Notes: a model not told the origin generated them from the letters alone. A stretch of 64,000 nt of DNA from Phytophthora hibernalis (GCA_012656075.1 JAAKBF010000030.1:124001-188000); one strand, 5' to 3'; counted from the first letter of the stretch, positions 24,192 to 36,101 are shown. Numbers and translations are program-made.

Positions 24192-27100
24192 ATGGACAGA
24201 GTGAGCTACAATGTATTCGACGCATGCCTCATGGAGACTGCAGGCCGACCTGAAGTTTCGTTCGGTGATGTTTTGGACGATGCAATAGTGGTGGCCGATC
24301 ACCGAGAGGACAAATGGTTTGGGGTCTTCATGCCAGCATTGCGCATATTCCACTCACTGTTTGGCCACACGGAGGTGCCGAGGATTTCGTGGTGCCGCAG
24401 TCAAGCCCGACCTGGCCGGAAAATACTTTGGGACTGCATTTGGGTCGAATTATCGCTCGAGAAAGTGATACCAAGAAGCTTTACAGTGCTCAAGTGGCAG
24501 GTTCGCACCAGGAACTGCTAAAGTTGGGGTTCACCTGGACCTCGATGACTGCAGCGGATCGAGCGTGGAAGCATCATGTGTTGCCGGTGCTACGTATTTT
24601 CACCAAGAGCACGGACACTGCAACGTTAAGGCCAATTTCGTTGTTCCGGGATGGAATCCGTGGCCCCAAGATGCATGGGGTGTGAACCTCGGTGCGATCG
24701 TCAAGCGAATCCGAGCCAGACGCAGTTACGCAGATCAAGCGACTCGAGACAGTGATGTGTTGGAGAACTTGGGGTTCCTATGGGACCCGAGAGATGCTGA
24801 ATGGCAAGAGTGCATTTTGCCTGCGTTGGTCACGTTTGCAGACGAGTTTGGAGACAATGAACCGATGACTTCCGATTTCGTGGTTCCGTCGAAAGCTCCG
24901 TGGTCTAAACAAACGTGGGGTTTGGAGTTGGGGCTCTTTTTGAGTAACTCGCACTGCAGAGAACGGTATTTCGTGCAGATTGTGAAAGACGCTAGTGTAC
25001 TGGATGAGCTGGGTTTTGAGGTCACTCTATCGGACGCAACATGGGAACACCAAGTCGTCCCGCTCCTGACGATTTTCTCCACCATCTTCCCGAATGAAAT
25101 GAAGCTTCCTGAAGACTTCGTCATTCCACACAAGCAACCTTGGCCTAAAAAGGTGTGGGGCCTCAAACTGGGAAAAATTGGTGCCGAGAATTCTAGTCGG
25201 CTCGCTGTCTCGGAGCATGAATGGAAACAACGGAGCGAATCGACGGAGACATTGTCCCTCGTTTCCGAAAACAAAACTCAGCAATGGAAGATCTGGATTT
25301 TCCTGCGCTCGTCACGTTTGTGAAGGTGTTCGGAGATTGCCGACTCGGTCGACATTTTACCGTTCCTTCAGAATACCCGTGGCCGATGCCAACGTGGGGT
25401 CTTCGACTTGGCGCAGAAATTGCAGACTACCAGAAGAATGGCAAGTATTTTAAACAGATTGGACGCGATGCTGATCGCCTGGATGCGCTAGGCTTTTCGT
25501 TCAAGCTATCGGAGATGCCATGGGAGCAGTTTGCGGCTCAATTGCTTGAAACGTTCTCAGCAGTTCATCCCTGTACGGTGGTGCCCAACAATTTCGTGGT
25601 TCCGGCCGAGGCACCGTGGCAAGAAGCAATGTGGGGCGTTAAGCTGGGTAAGCTTGTTCATTGGAATTCGCAGATTATGGCTAGTATTGAAAGTGATTGG
25701 AGAGTGCAAGTGCTCACGGTTGTCGACATTTACCAAAAGTTGTTTGGAGATGTCTCCATCGGGGAGAAATTCGTTATTCCGTCTCGATCTCCGTGGCCTA
25801 CGAATATATGGGGGATGGATCTAGCTCATATCCTGCACCGATTACATATTGGCGAGTGCTATGATGGTCATGTTGCTCTGGCCAGGAACTCGGTTGCTAG
25901 ACTGAAGAGTGCTCTTCTGAGACGTCGAGATGAGAGTTGGGAATCAACTTTTACCGCGCTCACGACGTTCTCGAAGAGGTTTGGGCACTGCAACATAAAG
26001 CCTCGTTTCGTTGTTCCAGTGGAACCATCATGGCCGAAAGCGATATGGAATTTACAGCTAGGAGAAATTCATGAGACGATGAAGGCGACTGGAAACTATT
26101 TCGCGAATGCTGGACGATGTGCGAGTAGTTTGAGCAAATTGGGCTTCACACTGACCCTTTCGAGCACAGCATGGGAGAAAAAGGTTGCTCCACTCATTGC
26201 TATGTTCGATAACCTCCATCCACGAGATACGATCCCATGGGGATTCACAATTCCTTCCAATGAACCTTGGCCTGAAAATATGTGGGAGTCAATCTCGGAA
26301 TCATCGTTCAGTGGAACTTGAGTCTTTTAAAAGCCATCGAGCGTGACTGGAGGAATCAGGTGCTGCGGGCTTACCAGGTTTTCCAGTATGAACACGCAAA
26401 CAAAGTGCTGCGTGACAAATTCGTGGTTCCCTCTCGTTCTCCATGGCCTTACAAGGCCTGGGGTCGAGAGCTTCGAAACATTATTACGTGCGTTCAGGTT
26501 GGACAGCACTACGGCGGGCATGTAGCTCTAGCAAACTTTCATTCAAACGAAGCGTGTGCTGTCTCCAACCATAAAAACGAGCAGTGGAAGACGGTCATTT
26601 TCCCTGCGCTTCATATATTTGCCAGAATGTTTGGCCACTGCTCCGTTCCGGAGAATTTCCTTGTTCCGTCACAATCTCCGTGGCCAAAGCAAACGATAGC
26701 AGTCCCATTGGGAAACATTGTTGCGGTTATGGAGAAGTGCGGTACTTACTTCGCTGAGGTTGGACTCAACGCCGATCGACTGGAGACGTTCGGCTTCAGA
26801 TACAAATTGACAGATGCACCTTGGTCAGAGCATGTTGCTCCGTTGCTGAGGTTGTTTTCAGCGAAGTATCCTCACGAAATCCTCCCGGAAGATTTCGTTA
26901 TACCACCCAAAGCATATTGGCCCCAGGAGCTCTGGGGTCTAAGACTTGGAAAACTCGTGTCATGGTCCTCTCGATTCACTTGGAATCACAAGAAAGAACA
27001 ATGGAAAGAGCGGAAAATGCCCGATGACACTCATCTAGCTGGTGAATTCGGCTATTGTAAAGTTCCCGCCAATTTCAAAGTTCCGAGTGAGTTACCGTGG

Positions 27101-27586
27101 CCCAAGCAAATGTGGGGCCTGCGAATGAAGACTTATCTGCGTCAAATGTACCAAAGTGGTGATCTTTTCATGTCGGAAGGACCGCATCGGGCCATGATGA
27201 GCGAAAAGAAGCTTGGGTTTGTCTTTAAACTACCAGCTGGGGTGTCGTGTGGAAAGCCCGAGCGTGACGTGTACAAGGCTAAAATCGAGCAGATTTTTGA
27301 GAGCGTTGAATTACCGCAACAAGGTGAACTTAAAAGCTGCTTGGGCAAACGACCACTACCCAATGTATACTGTGTGCGAAAGGAAGGGTGGATTGGAAGC
27401 TATTCGCCCACTGCTCGAAGCAAACGCATACAAAGGTTTCTGAAGAAGCGGCAGGAGAGAGTGTGGCTGAAGGAGGTCAAGTACGACGTCCGCAAAAACT
27501 TTGCAGACAAACGAATGCGCGTCAAAGGGCGATTCTTAAGAAAAGAGGACGAGCAAAAGATGCGAGAGCTTCTCACTTTATCGTGA
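24192..27586 (+). CDS. Tandem helicase-associated-like repeat protein with a C-terminal CCT domain
   Basis: About 1,130 residues. Roughly 13 units of 65-80 residues follow the ATG. Each has a first Trp, a helix of the form PxLxxFxxxFGHC, the signature FVVPxxxPWP, WGxxLGxIV, and usually a final helix ending LGF. This resembles the Helicase-Associated (HA) domain in its oomycete form, but no helicase is attached. From residue about 1,065 (nucleotides 27400-27560) comes a basic CCT domain with KRIQRFLKKRQERVW, then VRKNFADKRMRVKGRF. CCT is known from plant CONSTANS-type regulators, where it mediates nuclear localisation and protein or DNA contact. A nuclear role is therefore inferred. Frame breaks: near 24375 (GG), 24612 (AA), 25280 and 26287 (GGG). 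Confidence 0.8.
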
Positions 27587-27701
27587 TGAAGCGTAACACG
27601 CGTACACACGAATAGATTCTGTGTAGAATAAAAAACTGGAAGTATAACATTACCATTACTCAGGTGCTCCAAGAGTTTGCGCGTTGCGCGTGACCATTAC
27701 C

Positions 27702-29309
27702 TCAGTTGTCGGGGACCGTGTAGAATTGTAGGAACACCTGCAGCAAGTTCCACGCCAACGTGTTCACCTCGCCGTCGTTCTTCTCGAAGCTGTCCTTCTC
27801 TACTGTAGATTCGCGCTTTTCGAGGAAGTCAAGTGGCTTATACGCATGAAAGGCATCCACGCTTGGGAAATAAAGACGCACGTCGTTGGTGAAGGCGCTG
27901 GCGACGATGGACATGTTGGCAGAAGATATCTGCATAGCCATACAGGTCGTAGAGCACGCAGTGCTGCCACAGAACGCGATTTTGGCAGGCCATTCCGTCG
28001 TAGTCAGTTCTGACTCAGTCTCGTCAAAATCAACGCCAATGCCCTGCGCAAACGCTGGGAATGCCGGGTTGCGAGTGTGCACGAGCTGCTCGATAGACTT
28101 CGCCTTGAGAAGTTTCGAGTGACGGCCGTGTTCGTGGAACAGATCATGATACAGCTTGTGCATGTCTTTTCCAGTCGACTGGAGACCATGCAGACTGTTG
28201 TCCAAGTCCTGGTAGATCGCGCAGGACCCTGTGGCCATGCGATGCAGGTGCTTCTCCACAGGTCCACTGGAGCTTCCACTGCTCTCTGTCGCATTCACGT
28301 CCCGATGGGCGTAGAACTGCACGTACTGGTCCACAAGTCCGTGCTTCACTCGCAGCGCGCCGGCGAACGGATCAAACGTCGTGAGCTTCAAGTTCACAGG
28401 CTGGAAAATGTGTTTCTGCAGATACTCTGCAAACGCCAAGCCACTCAGCTTCTCCACCATATACGCCAATAACACGTAGTTCTCGTCTGCGTACGTGTAG
28501 CTCGTGCCGGGTTGGAACGCCAACGGGGCGTCAATGAACCTGCCGACCTGTTGGCCAAAGTCCCCCATCTCCAGCGTCCTTTCTCCCTTGTAACTCTGGA
28601 TTCCTGACCCCATGTACAATAAGTGTTGGAATGTCACCCGTGCACACCCGTCGCCCTTCGTCACCTTCGGACACCACGTCCGGTTCGTGTCCAGTCCGAA
28701 AGCTTCCCAGTCTTGAGTCGTCAGGTACTCAGCCACTGGATTCTGCAACACCACGCGTCCTTTCTCCTGCAATTGGTGCATTGCAACTGCCGTAAGCAGT
28801 TGAACATGAGCTCCCATAGGAAACACGCTGTGTTCGCGCATAGGCTGTTGGAACTGGACGCTGGCAAGGCCCATGGCCTGTTGCAGCTTCTTCTGGCCGT
28901 TGTGACTCAGTCTCACGACCCCCGAAAAGTTCTTGGCGTGTTCGTAGGCGTCCAGAAGTGACTGCAACTGCAACGCGCGTTCATTGCGTTGCGCAGGCCA
29001 CGAGAGCGCCACGAGCAGCAAAGTGAGTAGTGCTGCTGTCAGGAAGCTCACGGTGGCGCGACCCACGGTCTTGGAGCGGTACCGCCGCTTCTGTCGTGTA
29101 CGATGACGGTCGTGGTAGCTTGATAGCTGCTGTTGCAGCGAGTCTCCGGCGCCAGAGCCGTCGCGGTGCACCAGGGGAGCTGCTCGTCGTCCATGGTCGC
29201 TTTGTGGAATATCTGGATGAGGTTTTCTGAAAAGATGTGTGACGTGTGTGGATAGGAAGTTTGTAAGGAGGTTTGGGATGGATGCTAAGTACGTTATTGA
29301 GAGATTCAA
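27702..29309 (-). CDS. Membrane-anchored beta-lactamase-fold protein, probably a pseudoenzyme
   Basis: An intact frame of 535 residues. A basic N-terminal segment precedes one transmembrane helix (about residues 85-107), so it is a type II membrane protein with the main domain outside the cytosol. The domain has the beta-lactamase/LACTB fold: FSGVVRLSHNG, HSVFPMGAH, QHLLYMGSGI, YTYADENYVLLAYMVEKLSG. The nucleophile motif SxxK is replaced at GAHVQ, the YxN motif reads YAD, and no HxG/KTG box is seen near the end. Hydrolysis is therefore unlikely. The first 38 codons may not be used: a better context ATG lies at 29194 in another frame, which would require a break in a CCCC run. It is divergent from the AASDH-like gene, whose start is 18-130 bp away, so the two share a promoter. 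Confidence 0.8.
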   Translation of the reverse strand: MNLSITYLASIPNLLTNFLSTHVTHLFRKPHPDIPQSDHGRRAAPLVHRDGSGAGDSLQQQLSSYHDRHRTRQKRRYRSKTVGRATVSFLTAALLTLLLVALSWPAQRNERALQLQSLLDAYEHAKNFSGVVRLSHNGQKKLQQAMGLASVQFQQPMREHSVFPMGAHVQLLTAVAMHQLQEKGRVVLQNPVAEYLTTQDWEAFGLDTNRTWCPKVTKGDGCARVTFQHLLYMGSGIQSYKGERTLEMGDFGQQVGRFIDAPLAFQPGTSYTYADENYVLLAYMVEKLSGLAFAEYLQKHIFQPVNLKLTTFDPFAGALRVKHGLVDQYVQFYAHRDVNATESSGSSSGPVEKHLHRMATGSCAIYQDLDNSLHGLQSTGKDMHKLYHDLFHEHGRHSKLLKAKSIEQLVHTRNPAFPAFAQGIGVDFDETESELTTTEWPAKIAFCGSTACSTTCMAMQISSANMSIVASAFTNDVRLYFPSVDAFHAYKPLDFLEKRESTVEKDSFEKNDGEVNTLAWNLLQVFLQFYTVPDN

Positions 29310-29327
29310 AGCGGACGTTTCAAGCCA

Positions 29328-32300
29328 ATGAACTTGTGTAAATGTCTGGAGGAACTTTGGTCGAAGGATGAAGAGCTAGCCATGATACAAAGTGATGGAG
29401 ACTGGAGACAGGAAGTTACGTATACAAATGTTTGGCAGTGGATTCAGGAAGTTATTGAGGCGATGGAAGGAGATGAAGATTGGTTGGTGGTGGGCATCAA
29501 TGTGGCTCCGTTTTCCATTGAGGAGACGGCGTTGATGATTTTGGTGGCACAACAGAGAAAATGGACGTATGTTCCTGTGGATGTTGAACTTCCAGTTGCT
29601 AGACAACTATCCATCTTGAAAAGAGCTCAGGTGCAGCGTCTCGTGACGATTCCGGACAGTCCATTGGCCAAGTTCCTGGAGAGAAGTTCAAAGTTACGGA
29701 GAGTTGAGTTGACGTCGAGTCCGTTCCGATCTGTGCAAGTTTTGAGGTTTTCAGATGGTTACTTTCATAATGGAGAGAAGTTAGTGACGAGACTTCAAGG
29801 TGAGGACGATGGTGTTGCACCACTTTACATGCTCTTCACGTCTGGAACGACAGGTGAACCTAGAGGAGTGATGGGGACGCGAGTGGGGCTTGGACTCGAT
29901 TGCAGTGGATGTGGAAGACGTATCCATTTGAGAAGTCGAGTGAACGAGTACTACGAGCCACGAAGTTGTCATTCGTGGACTCGATGTGGGAAATTCTGGG
30001 TGCTTTGTTGCAGGGTGTGCCGCTCGTTCACTTGCAACGACCAAAACGTGAAGGTAGTAGTGCTGGCTACGTTTTGTTGAAAAGTGTTGTGCTTGATGAT
30101 AGTACGCAGTTTCTTTCGGTTATGCAAAGTGAGCGTTTGACGCGCTTCACTGCAGTGCCGAGTGTGCTGGAGGTTTTGCTGCTGCAAACGAGAGAAATTG
30201 ATCGGAAATTGGCACTGGCTAAGCTTCGATATGTGCTTAGTAGTGGCGAATCATTACCGCTACACGTACTACAACAACTTACCACTACTTTACGAGAAGT
30301 GACAATCTTGAATCTATATGGTGAGAAGGATATGCCCTCGATATGATTAACCACTTAAGACTGACTTTATTTCATTGCTATGTTGCAGGCAGCACAGAGG
30401 TGAGCGGTGATGTGACGTGCATGGAACTAAGGGCGCCGTTTTCTCCGATGGAGTTAGCCAAGTGGCAACAGTATGGAGTTCCGATTGCAAAAGTTGATGG
30501 TCACGGAGTAGTTGGAAATACGACGTCTCTCGTGCTTCTGCCAAATGATATCAACAAGAAGGAAAGTCAGTCTATCGATAGTGCGCCGAACATTATTTGG
30601 TCGGAGAATCTGCCGACGCCGTCTACAGATCAACCTTGTACAGGAGTCCTATACGTGTCAGGGCCGCTTGTTACGCTGCGATACGTTGGCGATGGCCAGG
30701 AAGGCGTATTTGTGAGCTCGGATGAATTGCTAGATGGTCAAAAGGACATCAAGAGTAAATGCGAAGCTCGATCACGACGCTGGTTCTGCACGGGAGACAT
30801 TTGCTCTGTAATCCAAGGATATCTGTATTTCTGCGGGCGCAAGGATAATGCTGTAAAGATTCACGGACAACGAGTTCACTTGGAGGCAGTGGAGCGTGCA
30901 GTGGCAACAGCGCTAAACGAGACTGCGGAAGTCGTGGAAATCGATGATAACCTTGTATCACAAGGATTTGGAAACACTCGGGTGATCGCGTTTACAACTG
31001 CAGCTCAAGCGAGCAAGTACGCGTTTCTTCAACAACATATCGTGGCTTGTATTATTTGTGACGACACGTCCAGCGCCGCAATAGATCGATATCCTCGGGC
31101 AAGAAAAGTAAATGCTTGGATTACAGAGCACTACGGGTCAGCGCACAGCCCCCACGAGATTTTGGTTGTGCATGCACACGCAGTGCAACGACTTGCTCAC
31201 GGGAAATTTGACCGGCGAGCACTGGGAGACCTTATCAATCGTGACAGGTTTGCTGATACCAACGCCGCGCTGCCAAATACGAGCAAGAATAACGAGGCGA
31301 ACAGCACAATTGTAGGGCTGATAGCCCGATTGCTCAAAGAAATTCTCAATATCGATATACCCGAAGGGATTTCGGATGACATCAGAGCCCGAACATTTAG
31401 CGAAGTCGGTGGAAATTCATTGCTGGCAACACTTTTCGTTCATGAGATTCGCCAAGAGCTTGGTCTATTTCCTCTGACGGGCCAAGAGCTGGTACGTCGC
31501 CTACGCGTAGTATTAAACTTACAGTTGTGCGAAGAAGACACTAACCACGAAAATGTTGCTGCGTTTGTATGTGTTCAGCTTCATATGACGATTGGAGCAC
31601 TGCTTGCCAAAGTAGGTTCACCGCCAGACAAACGTTTACGCGAAGAACCAACTTTTATTAACCCCAGGAATGGTACCGCTAAAGTGGATAGAGGCGGCGA
31701 AGTGAGCGCTGGTAGTGAGTTCAAACGCCGGAAAATGACATGTTGTGCAGAGCCAGATGAACCTTCTGATGGTGATGGCAATGAGCTTGATACGCGCCAA
31801 CGAGACAAGCTAAGGTTTGTATCTCGCTACAACCAATCTTCCATGAGCACTAACGACATTTACACCCCGACGTGCTACATCTCCTCAGTGGCATCCACTC
31901 AGCAGAGTACGCCGACTCCGTCGCTGTTATGGGAGTTGAGAACTGCGTGGAAAGTTGATTTGGAGAAGTGTATCGATGCGTCTCCCTTGGTGGTACAACG
32001 AATCAACTCAACAAATGTCGTTTGCTCTTCCTGGGCAATTGTTGGATCACATTCAGCCCAATTGGTGTGTGTTGACTTGCAAGACGCCGGTAAAGAAATT
32101 TGGCGAGTTAAACTCGACGATCGCATTGAGGCATGTGCTGCACTCAGTGTGAATCACGAGATCGTTTACGTGGGGACATACGCAGGAACGCTTTTGCGCT
32201 GGACTTGCACTCAGGAGACACTCGTTGGCTTTATCACGCAAAGGGAACCATCAAAGCTTCGGCTGTGGTGGCTGATCAGTATCATTTGGTAGTCTGTGGT

Positions 32301-33130
32301 TCATATGACAACGGTTTGTATGGTCTGGATGCCGTGACAGGCAAACTACGGTGGGTTGTCGACCTTCAGGGCAGCATTTTCTCCACACCTCTCTACTGCG
32401 CGTGGTCTGACCAACTATTTGCTGCTTCCACAAATGGGAAGGTTGTGGCAGTAAAGTCTGGTGCTGACGATTTTGGCAGCATTACCGAGCAGTGGAAGTT
32501 GCAGCTTCCAGCCCCAGTGTTTGCCGGGTTGAATGCTGACTACGACTCCAAAAAGTTGCTTGTGGGATGTGCTGACGGGCAGCTTTACGGAGTGGATATG
32601 GCAACGGGGACTGTTCAATGGCAGCTTACAACAGATAAACCAATTTTCAGCTCACCTTGTGTCTATCATCCGGGGGCTGTAGTGTTTGGCTCTCACGATG
32701 GCATGCTGCGGAAGGTTGACTGCCATAGTGGAAATCTCGTATGGGCCACTAACCTCCACGGCGCTGTGTTCGCATCACCAACGGTAGTTTATTTTGTTGA
32801 CACACCACGTGCTGCTGAAGGAGGCGACAGCTTGGTGTGCTGCGTTACCACTACGACGGGTAAACTGTACTTTGCGACGAGGAAACAGGATCCATCATTA
32901 ATCAGAGTGGCAACTTGTCCGGTAAAGTGGTGCTCGGTGGAAATGGATGCGAACGCAGCGGTGATTTGGGTCCATTATTTGGATCACCTGTGCTCATCGA
33001 CAACTGGTGCTTGCTGGGAACTCGGACAAATAATTTCTTTGGGTTTGAATTTTCTGGTTGCACAGGATTAAGTTGTGTAAACTCCGATGACAACGTCGTT
33101 GGCAAGTCAAGGCCTGAGTTAAAATCGTGA
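29328..33130 (+). CDS. AASDH: AASDH-like protein: adenylation, carrier and PQQ-type beta-propeller domains
   Basis: About 1,245 residues after removing one 68-bp intron (30321-30388, in phase). The adenylate-forming domain has the P-loop motif LFTSGTTGEPRGVMG (29830-29875), SSGE (A5 region) near 30240, NLYGSTE across the intron, WFCTGD near 30785 and the terminal GKFDRRAL with the catalytic Lys at 31200. A carrier domain follows with GGNSLLA (31408-31430), whose Ser should carry phosphopantetheine. The last third (31900-33130) has seven or so PQQ/beta-propeller repeats (LYGLDAVTGKLRW, LYGVDMATGTVQW). This order is that of animal AASDH (ACSF4/U26). The substrate is not established. Breaks: near 29872 (GGGG), 32188 (GG) and 32915. 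Confidence 0.8.
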
Positions 33131-33140
33131 AGCAATCACT

Positions 33141-33802
33141 TTAGCTACGACGAACTCTTTCGTTTTTGACTTCGTTCCAAGCGTAAAAGTTCCAATCCTT
33201 GTCGGTGGTTGTCGCTACGGACGAAGCACCAAATAACATGAGTTCGTACTTGGCAAGTTGCAAACGGAAGGCCTGATTCGGTTGTACGACCTGGCGCTTG
33301 CGCTTCACCATATTGTAAGCATCGAGCAGCGGAATTTTCTTGTCGATCATCAAGTACGCGACCAGGAGCGCAGGTGACCTGGAAGCACCTGAACTTTGTC
33401 AAAGCAAGAGTGAGATACCAAGAGCACGGAATACTTCAGATGCAGTTTCTCACCTGAAATGCAATGAATAAGTGCACGCCCTCGCAATCGCTCAACTCGT
33501 TTAAGGAACTTGGAGACAGTTTGGAAGTGAGGAATGAGTTCCTCATCTTGCGAGTCGTGGAGGTTCAGTTTGAGGTATATGAACTCTCCTTCGAAGCTGT
33601 TTCCGACTTGCTGAGCGCAGTTGCAGATGTGCGTTATTCCCGAAAAGTAGAGCAGTCTGCTGTCTTCAGCATTCTCGCGGCTTCCTAGCAGGACGTGATC
33701 CAATATGACGGTCGGGTCCTGTGACGTAGCGGTGCCGATGGTACGGCTAATGAATGTTAAAAAGCGTCTAACGATCGATTTCTCGCGGGCTAACGCCTCC
33801 AT
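33141..33802 (-). CDS. Dual-specificity protein phosphatase, small atypical type
   Basis: Two exons, 33802-33454 and 33388-33141, joined across a 65-bp intron (33389-33453) that splits the catalytic loop. Together they give HC-I-S-G-A-S-R-S, matching HCxxGxxR(S): Cys is the nucleophile and Arg holds phosphate. The general acid is probably the Asp in NLHDSQDEE. About 199 residues, close to the size of atypical DUSPs with no docking domain. The C-terminal tail is Lys/Arg-rich. Intact once spliced. It converges on the AASDH-like gene with 10 bp between stop codons, so their 3' UTRs must overlap. Confidence 0.85.
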
Positions 33803-34471
33803 GATCCGCCACTACGCTCAGCACGAAAAAACACCATTTAGACCCCTTTCTGAAAGAAAAATGCTGGAGTTGCAAGAACTTCTCACATGTGCTGCCATCA
33901 CGGTGTCCTCTTCATCTGGATTTCGCTTGGAGTAGACGACAATCGAAGACGTGCGAACGCGTTCGTCCTCGCGCTGTAACTCGTGTCGACGTCCAAATTT
34001 CCTCGTGGAAGCATAGCACTTTAAAACTTCGGATGATTGTTGGCGAGTGAGCAGACCGGATAAAGTGCGGGGGAACTGATTGAACTCTTTCGATGGAGAG
34101 ACTTCGGCTTGTTCTGTGAACTGGAGGTTCTCCGTTGATTGACCATATCTCTAACTGAGTGCGAGATGAACAATGCAGCAAAGCGGGGCCATATTTAGAG
34201 AGAGACCAATGTTAGTAGGGAGAAGAACTTCCTATTAACCACGTGTAAAGTACACGCTGAAGTCGATAGAAATAGGACTTTTATCTTGTCAACGATATCG
34301 GATATAGTCGATCCCAGGGTCTTATGATCCCAACTACAGTACCAGTTCATGTCCACCGTGGTCCAACTGCAACCGTTACAGTTCAGGTATACCAAGTTGA
34401 AGTGAAAAGATCGGAGATGGGCAAACCCTTGCGAATCCGTTTGCTAATCATGAGGTCAGCAGGACGATGTG
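33803..34471. other. Intergenic region, divergent
   Basis: Spacer between the phosphatase and the S28 peptidase. Short frames here have no coding character. The promoters of both genes must be inside it. Confidence 0.45.
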
Positions 34472-34478
34472 TCATTCC
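34472..34478 (+). promoter_or_regulatory. Initiator-like element of the S28 peptidase gene
   Basis: GTCATTCC fits the oomycete initiator YTCANTYY in all but its first base and lies 54-60 bp before the ATG at 34532, a usual 5' UTR length. Confidence 0.5.
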
Positions 34479-34531
34479 TGGATCAGATCTCAATTGAGCT
34501 CCTGTAGTCTCCCCACTCGTCAATCCAAGCC

Positions 34532-36101
34532 ATGGCGCCACCCCACCATTTCCTCTTGCTGTACGTCATTGCATCCTTGACTCTATTGTCGCCCGTGAGC
34601 GCCGCCTCCTCCGGTGCACGCGCGCACAACCTGCAGCGGCTTCAGGACTTCCGTGGTCACGAATACTTTGTGCAGTTCGACGTGCACCAATCTGAAGACG
34701 ACCCAGTCGTGTTCCCTATCGAGGAAGATTTCTTCACCGACGCCGTCTTGGACCACTTCGCCCCTGTGTCCAAACGCACCACGTGGAAGCAAAGGTACCA
34801 GGTGAACGAGGAGTTCTGGGGCGGTCACGGCTTCCCGTCTTCCTGTACATCGGAGGGGAGGGACCACTAGGACCCAAGGCCATCACCAACCACACCTTCA
34901 TTTACTACCTGGCAGAGCAGCATCGAGCACTGCTGCTGGCTCTGGAACACCGGTTCTATGGGAAGTCGTACCCGACCGAGGACATGAGTCTGCCCAACCT
35001 CGTCTACCTCTCCAGTGAGCAGGCGTTGGCGGACTTGGCCCATTTCCACTCTTTTGTGACGGACAAGTACGGACTCACGGACGAGAAGTGGGTGGCTTTT
35101 GGAGGGAGTTATCCCGGTAACTTGGCTGTGTGGGTCAAGCTCAAGTATCCGGCGCTCTTTGCTGGTACCGTGGCGAGTTCTGCACCTGTGCACGCGAAAA
35201 CGGACTTTTACGAGTACATGGAGGTGGTGGGAGACGGATTGAGATACTTTGGAGGAGGTGAGTGCTACCATGAGGTGGAGCAAGCTATTACGCAGCTGGG
35301 AGAGCTCATGGATGGTGGCAAGGAAGGCCGTGACAAGGTGGACGAATTGTTCAAGCCGTGCTACCCGATGACTAACGAGTTTGACGATTCCGTCTTTGAG
35401 TCGTCCGTGATGGGAGCTTTCCAGGACATCGCGCAGTACAACGCTATCCACGAGGACGTGATGACTCTGGATGATGTCTGCAAACACTTTGCGGAGCCGG
35501 GAGACGCCTTGTCGAAGCTGGCTTCTTTTATCAACAAGACTCGCGTTGGCGACTGCCTCGACTCAAGTTCGAAGGTGCACCGAATGGCACCGTGGAGGTG
35601 CTGAGTCGCGACCAGTTCGACGGCAAGAGCAGCGCGCGTCAGTGGGTGTACCAGACGTGCAACGAGTTCGGCTACTTCCAGACGACAACGAGCGCGCGTT
35701 CTCCTTTCCACGCGCTTCGCGCTGTGACCGAAGCTAATACCGGTACCGAAATCTGCAAGCGCGTGTACGAGATGAACGTGGCTCCTGACGTAGCCGGCGC
35801 CAACCTCGACTACGGTTCGCTTGGTATTGAAGTGGAGCGTGTGACGTTCCCGAGTGGCACCATCGACCCGTGGCACGCATTGGCCGTGCAGAACTCCACC
35901 AAGTTGCACTCGTACTCTGCCGAAGCAGTGTTCATCGAAGGCACTGCACACTGCGCCGACATGTACTACCCAAGCGAGCGAGACTCACCTCAACTACAGT
36001 TTGCTCACACCAAGATTGCCGCTCGTGTCGAGTATTACCTACAAGATGTCGTCTACCACCCCACTCCTTTGACTCCCGTAGAGATTAAAGCGGTCGAGTA
36101 A
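34532..36101 (+). CDS. Secreted serine carboxypeptidase, family S28 (Pro-X carboxypeptidase/DPP7-like)
   Basis: About 523 residues, normal for the family. An N-terminal signal peptide (hydrophobic residues 5-24, cleavage probably after SAA) sends it to the secretory pathway. Family blocks appear in order: DHFAP, VFLYIGGEGP, LEHRFYGKSYP, the nucleophile motif GGSYPG (35101-35118), the Asp in SGTIDPWHAL (35855-35885) and the His in GTAHCADMY (35941-35967). The enzyme would cleave after proline near peptide ends, in lysosome-like compartments or outside the cell. Breaks of one base lie near 34835 and 35570; the three frames otherwise join without loss. Strong context at the ATG (GCCATGG). Next gene downstream on the same strand is eIF3d. 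Confidence 0.9.

Noticed and set aside
28077..28961. Plus-strand frames of 131 and 112 residues
   Set aside because: They are antisense to the beta-lactamase-fold gene.
34867..35487. Long minus-strand frames (34867-35487, 35361-35951)
   Set aside because: They are antisense to the S28 peptidase, whose catalytic motifs settle the coding strand.
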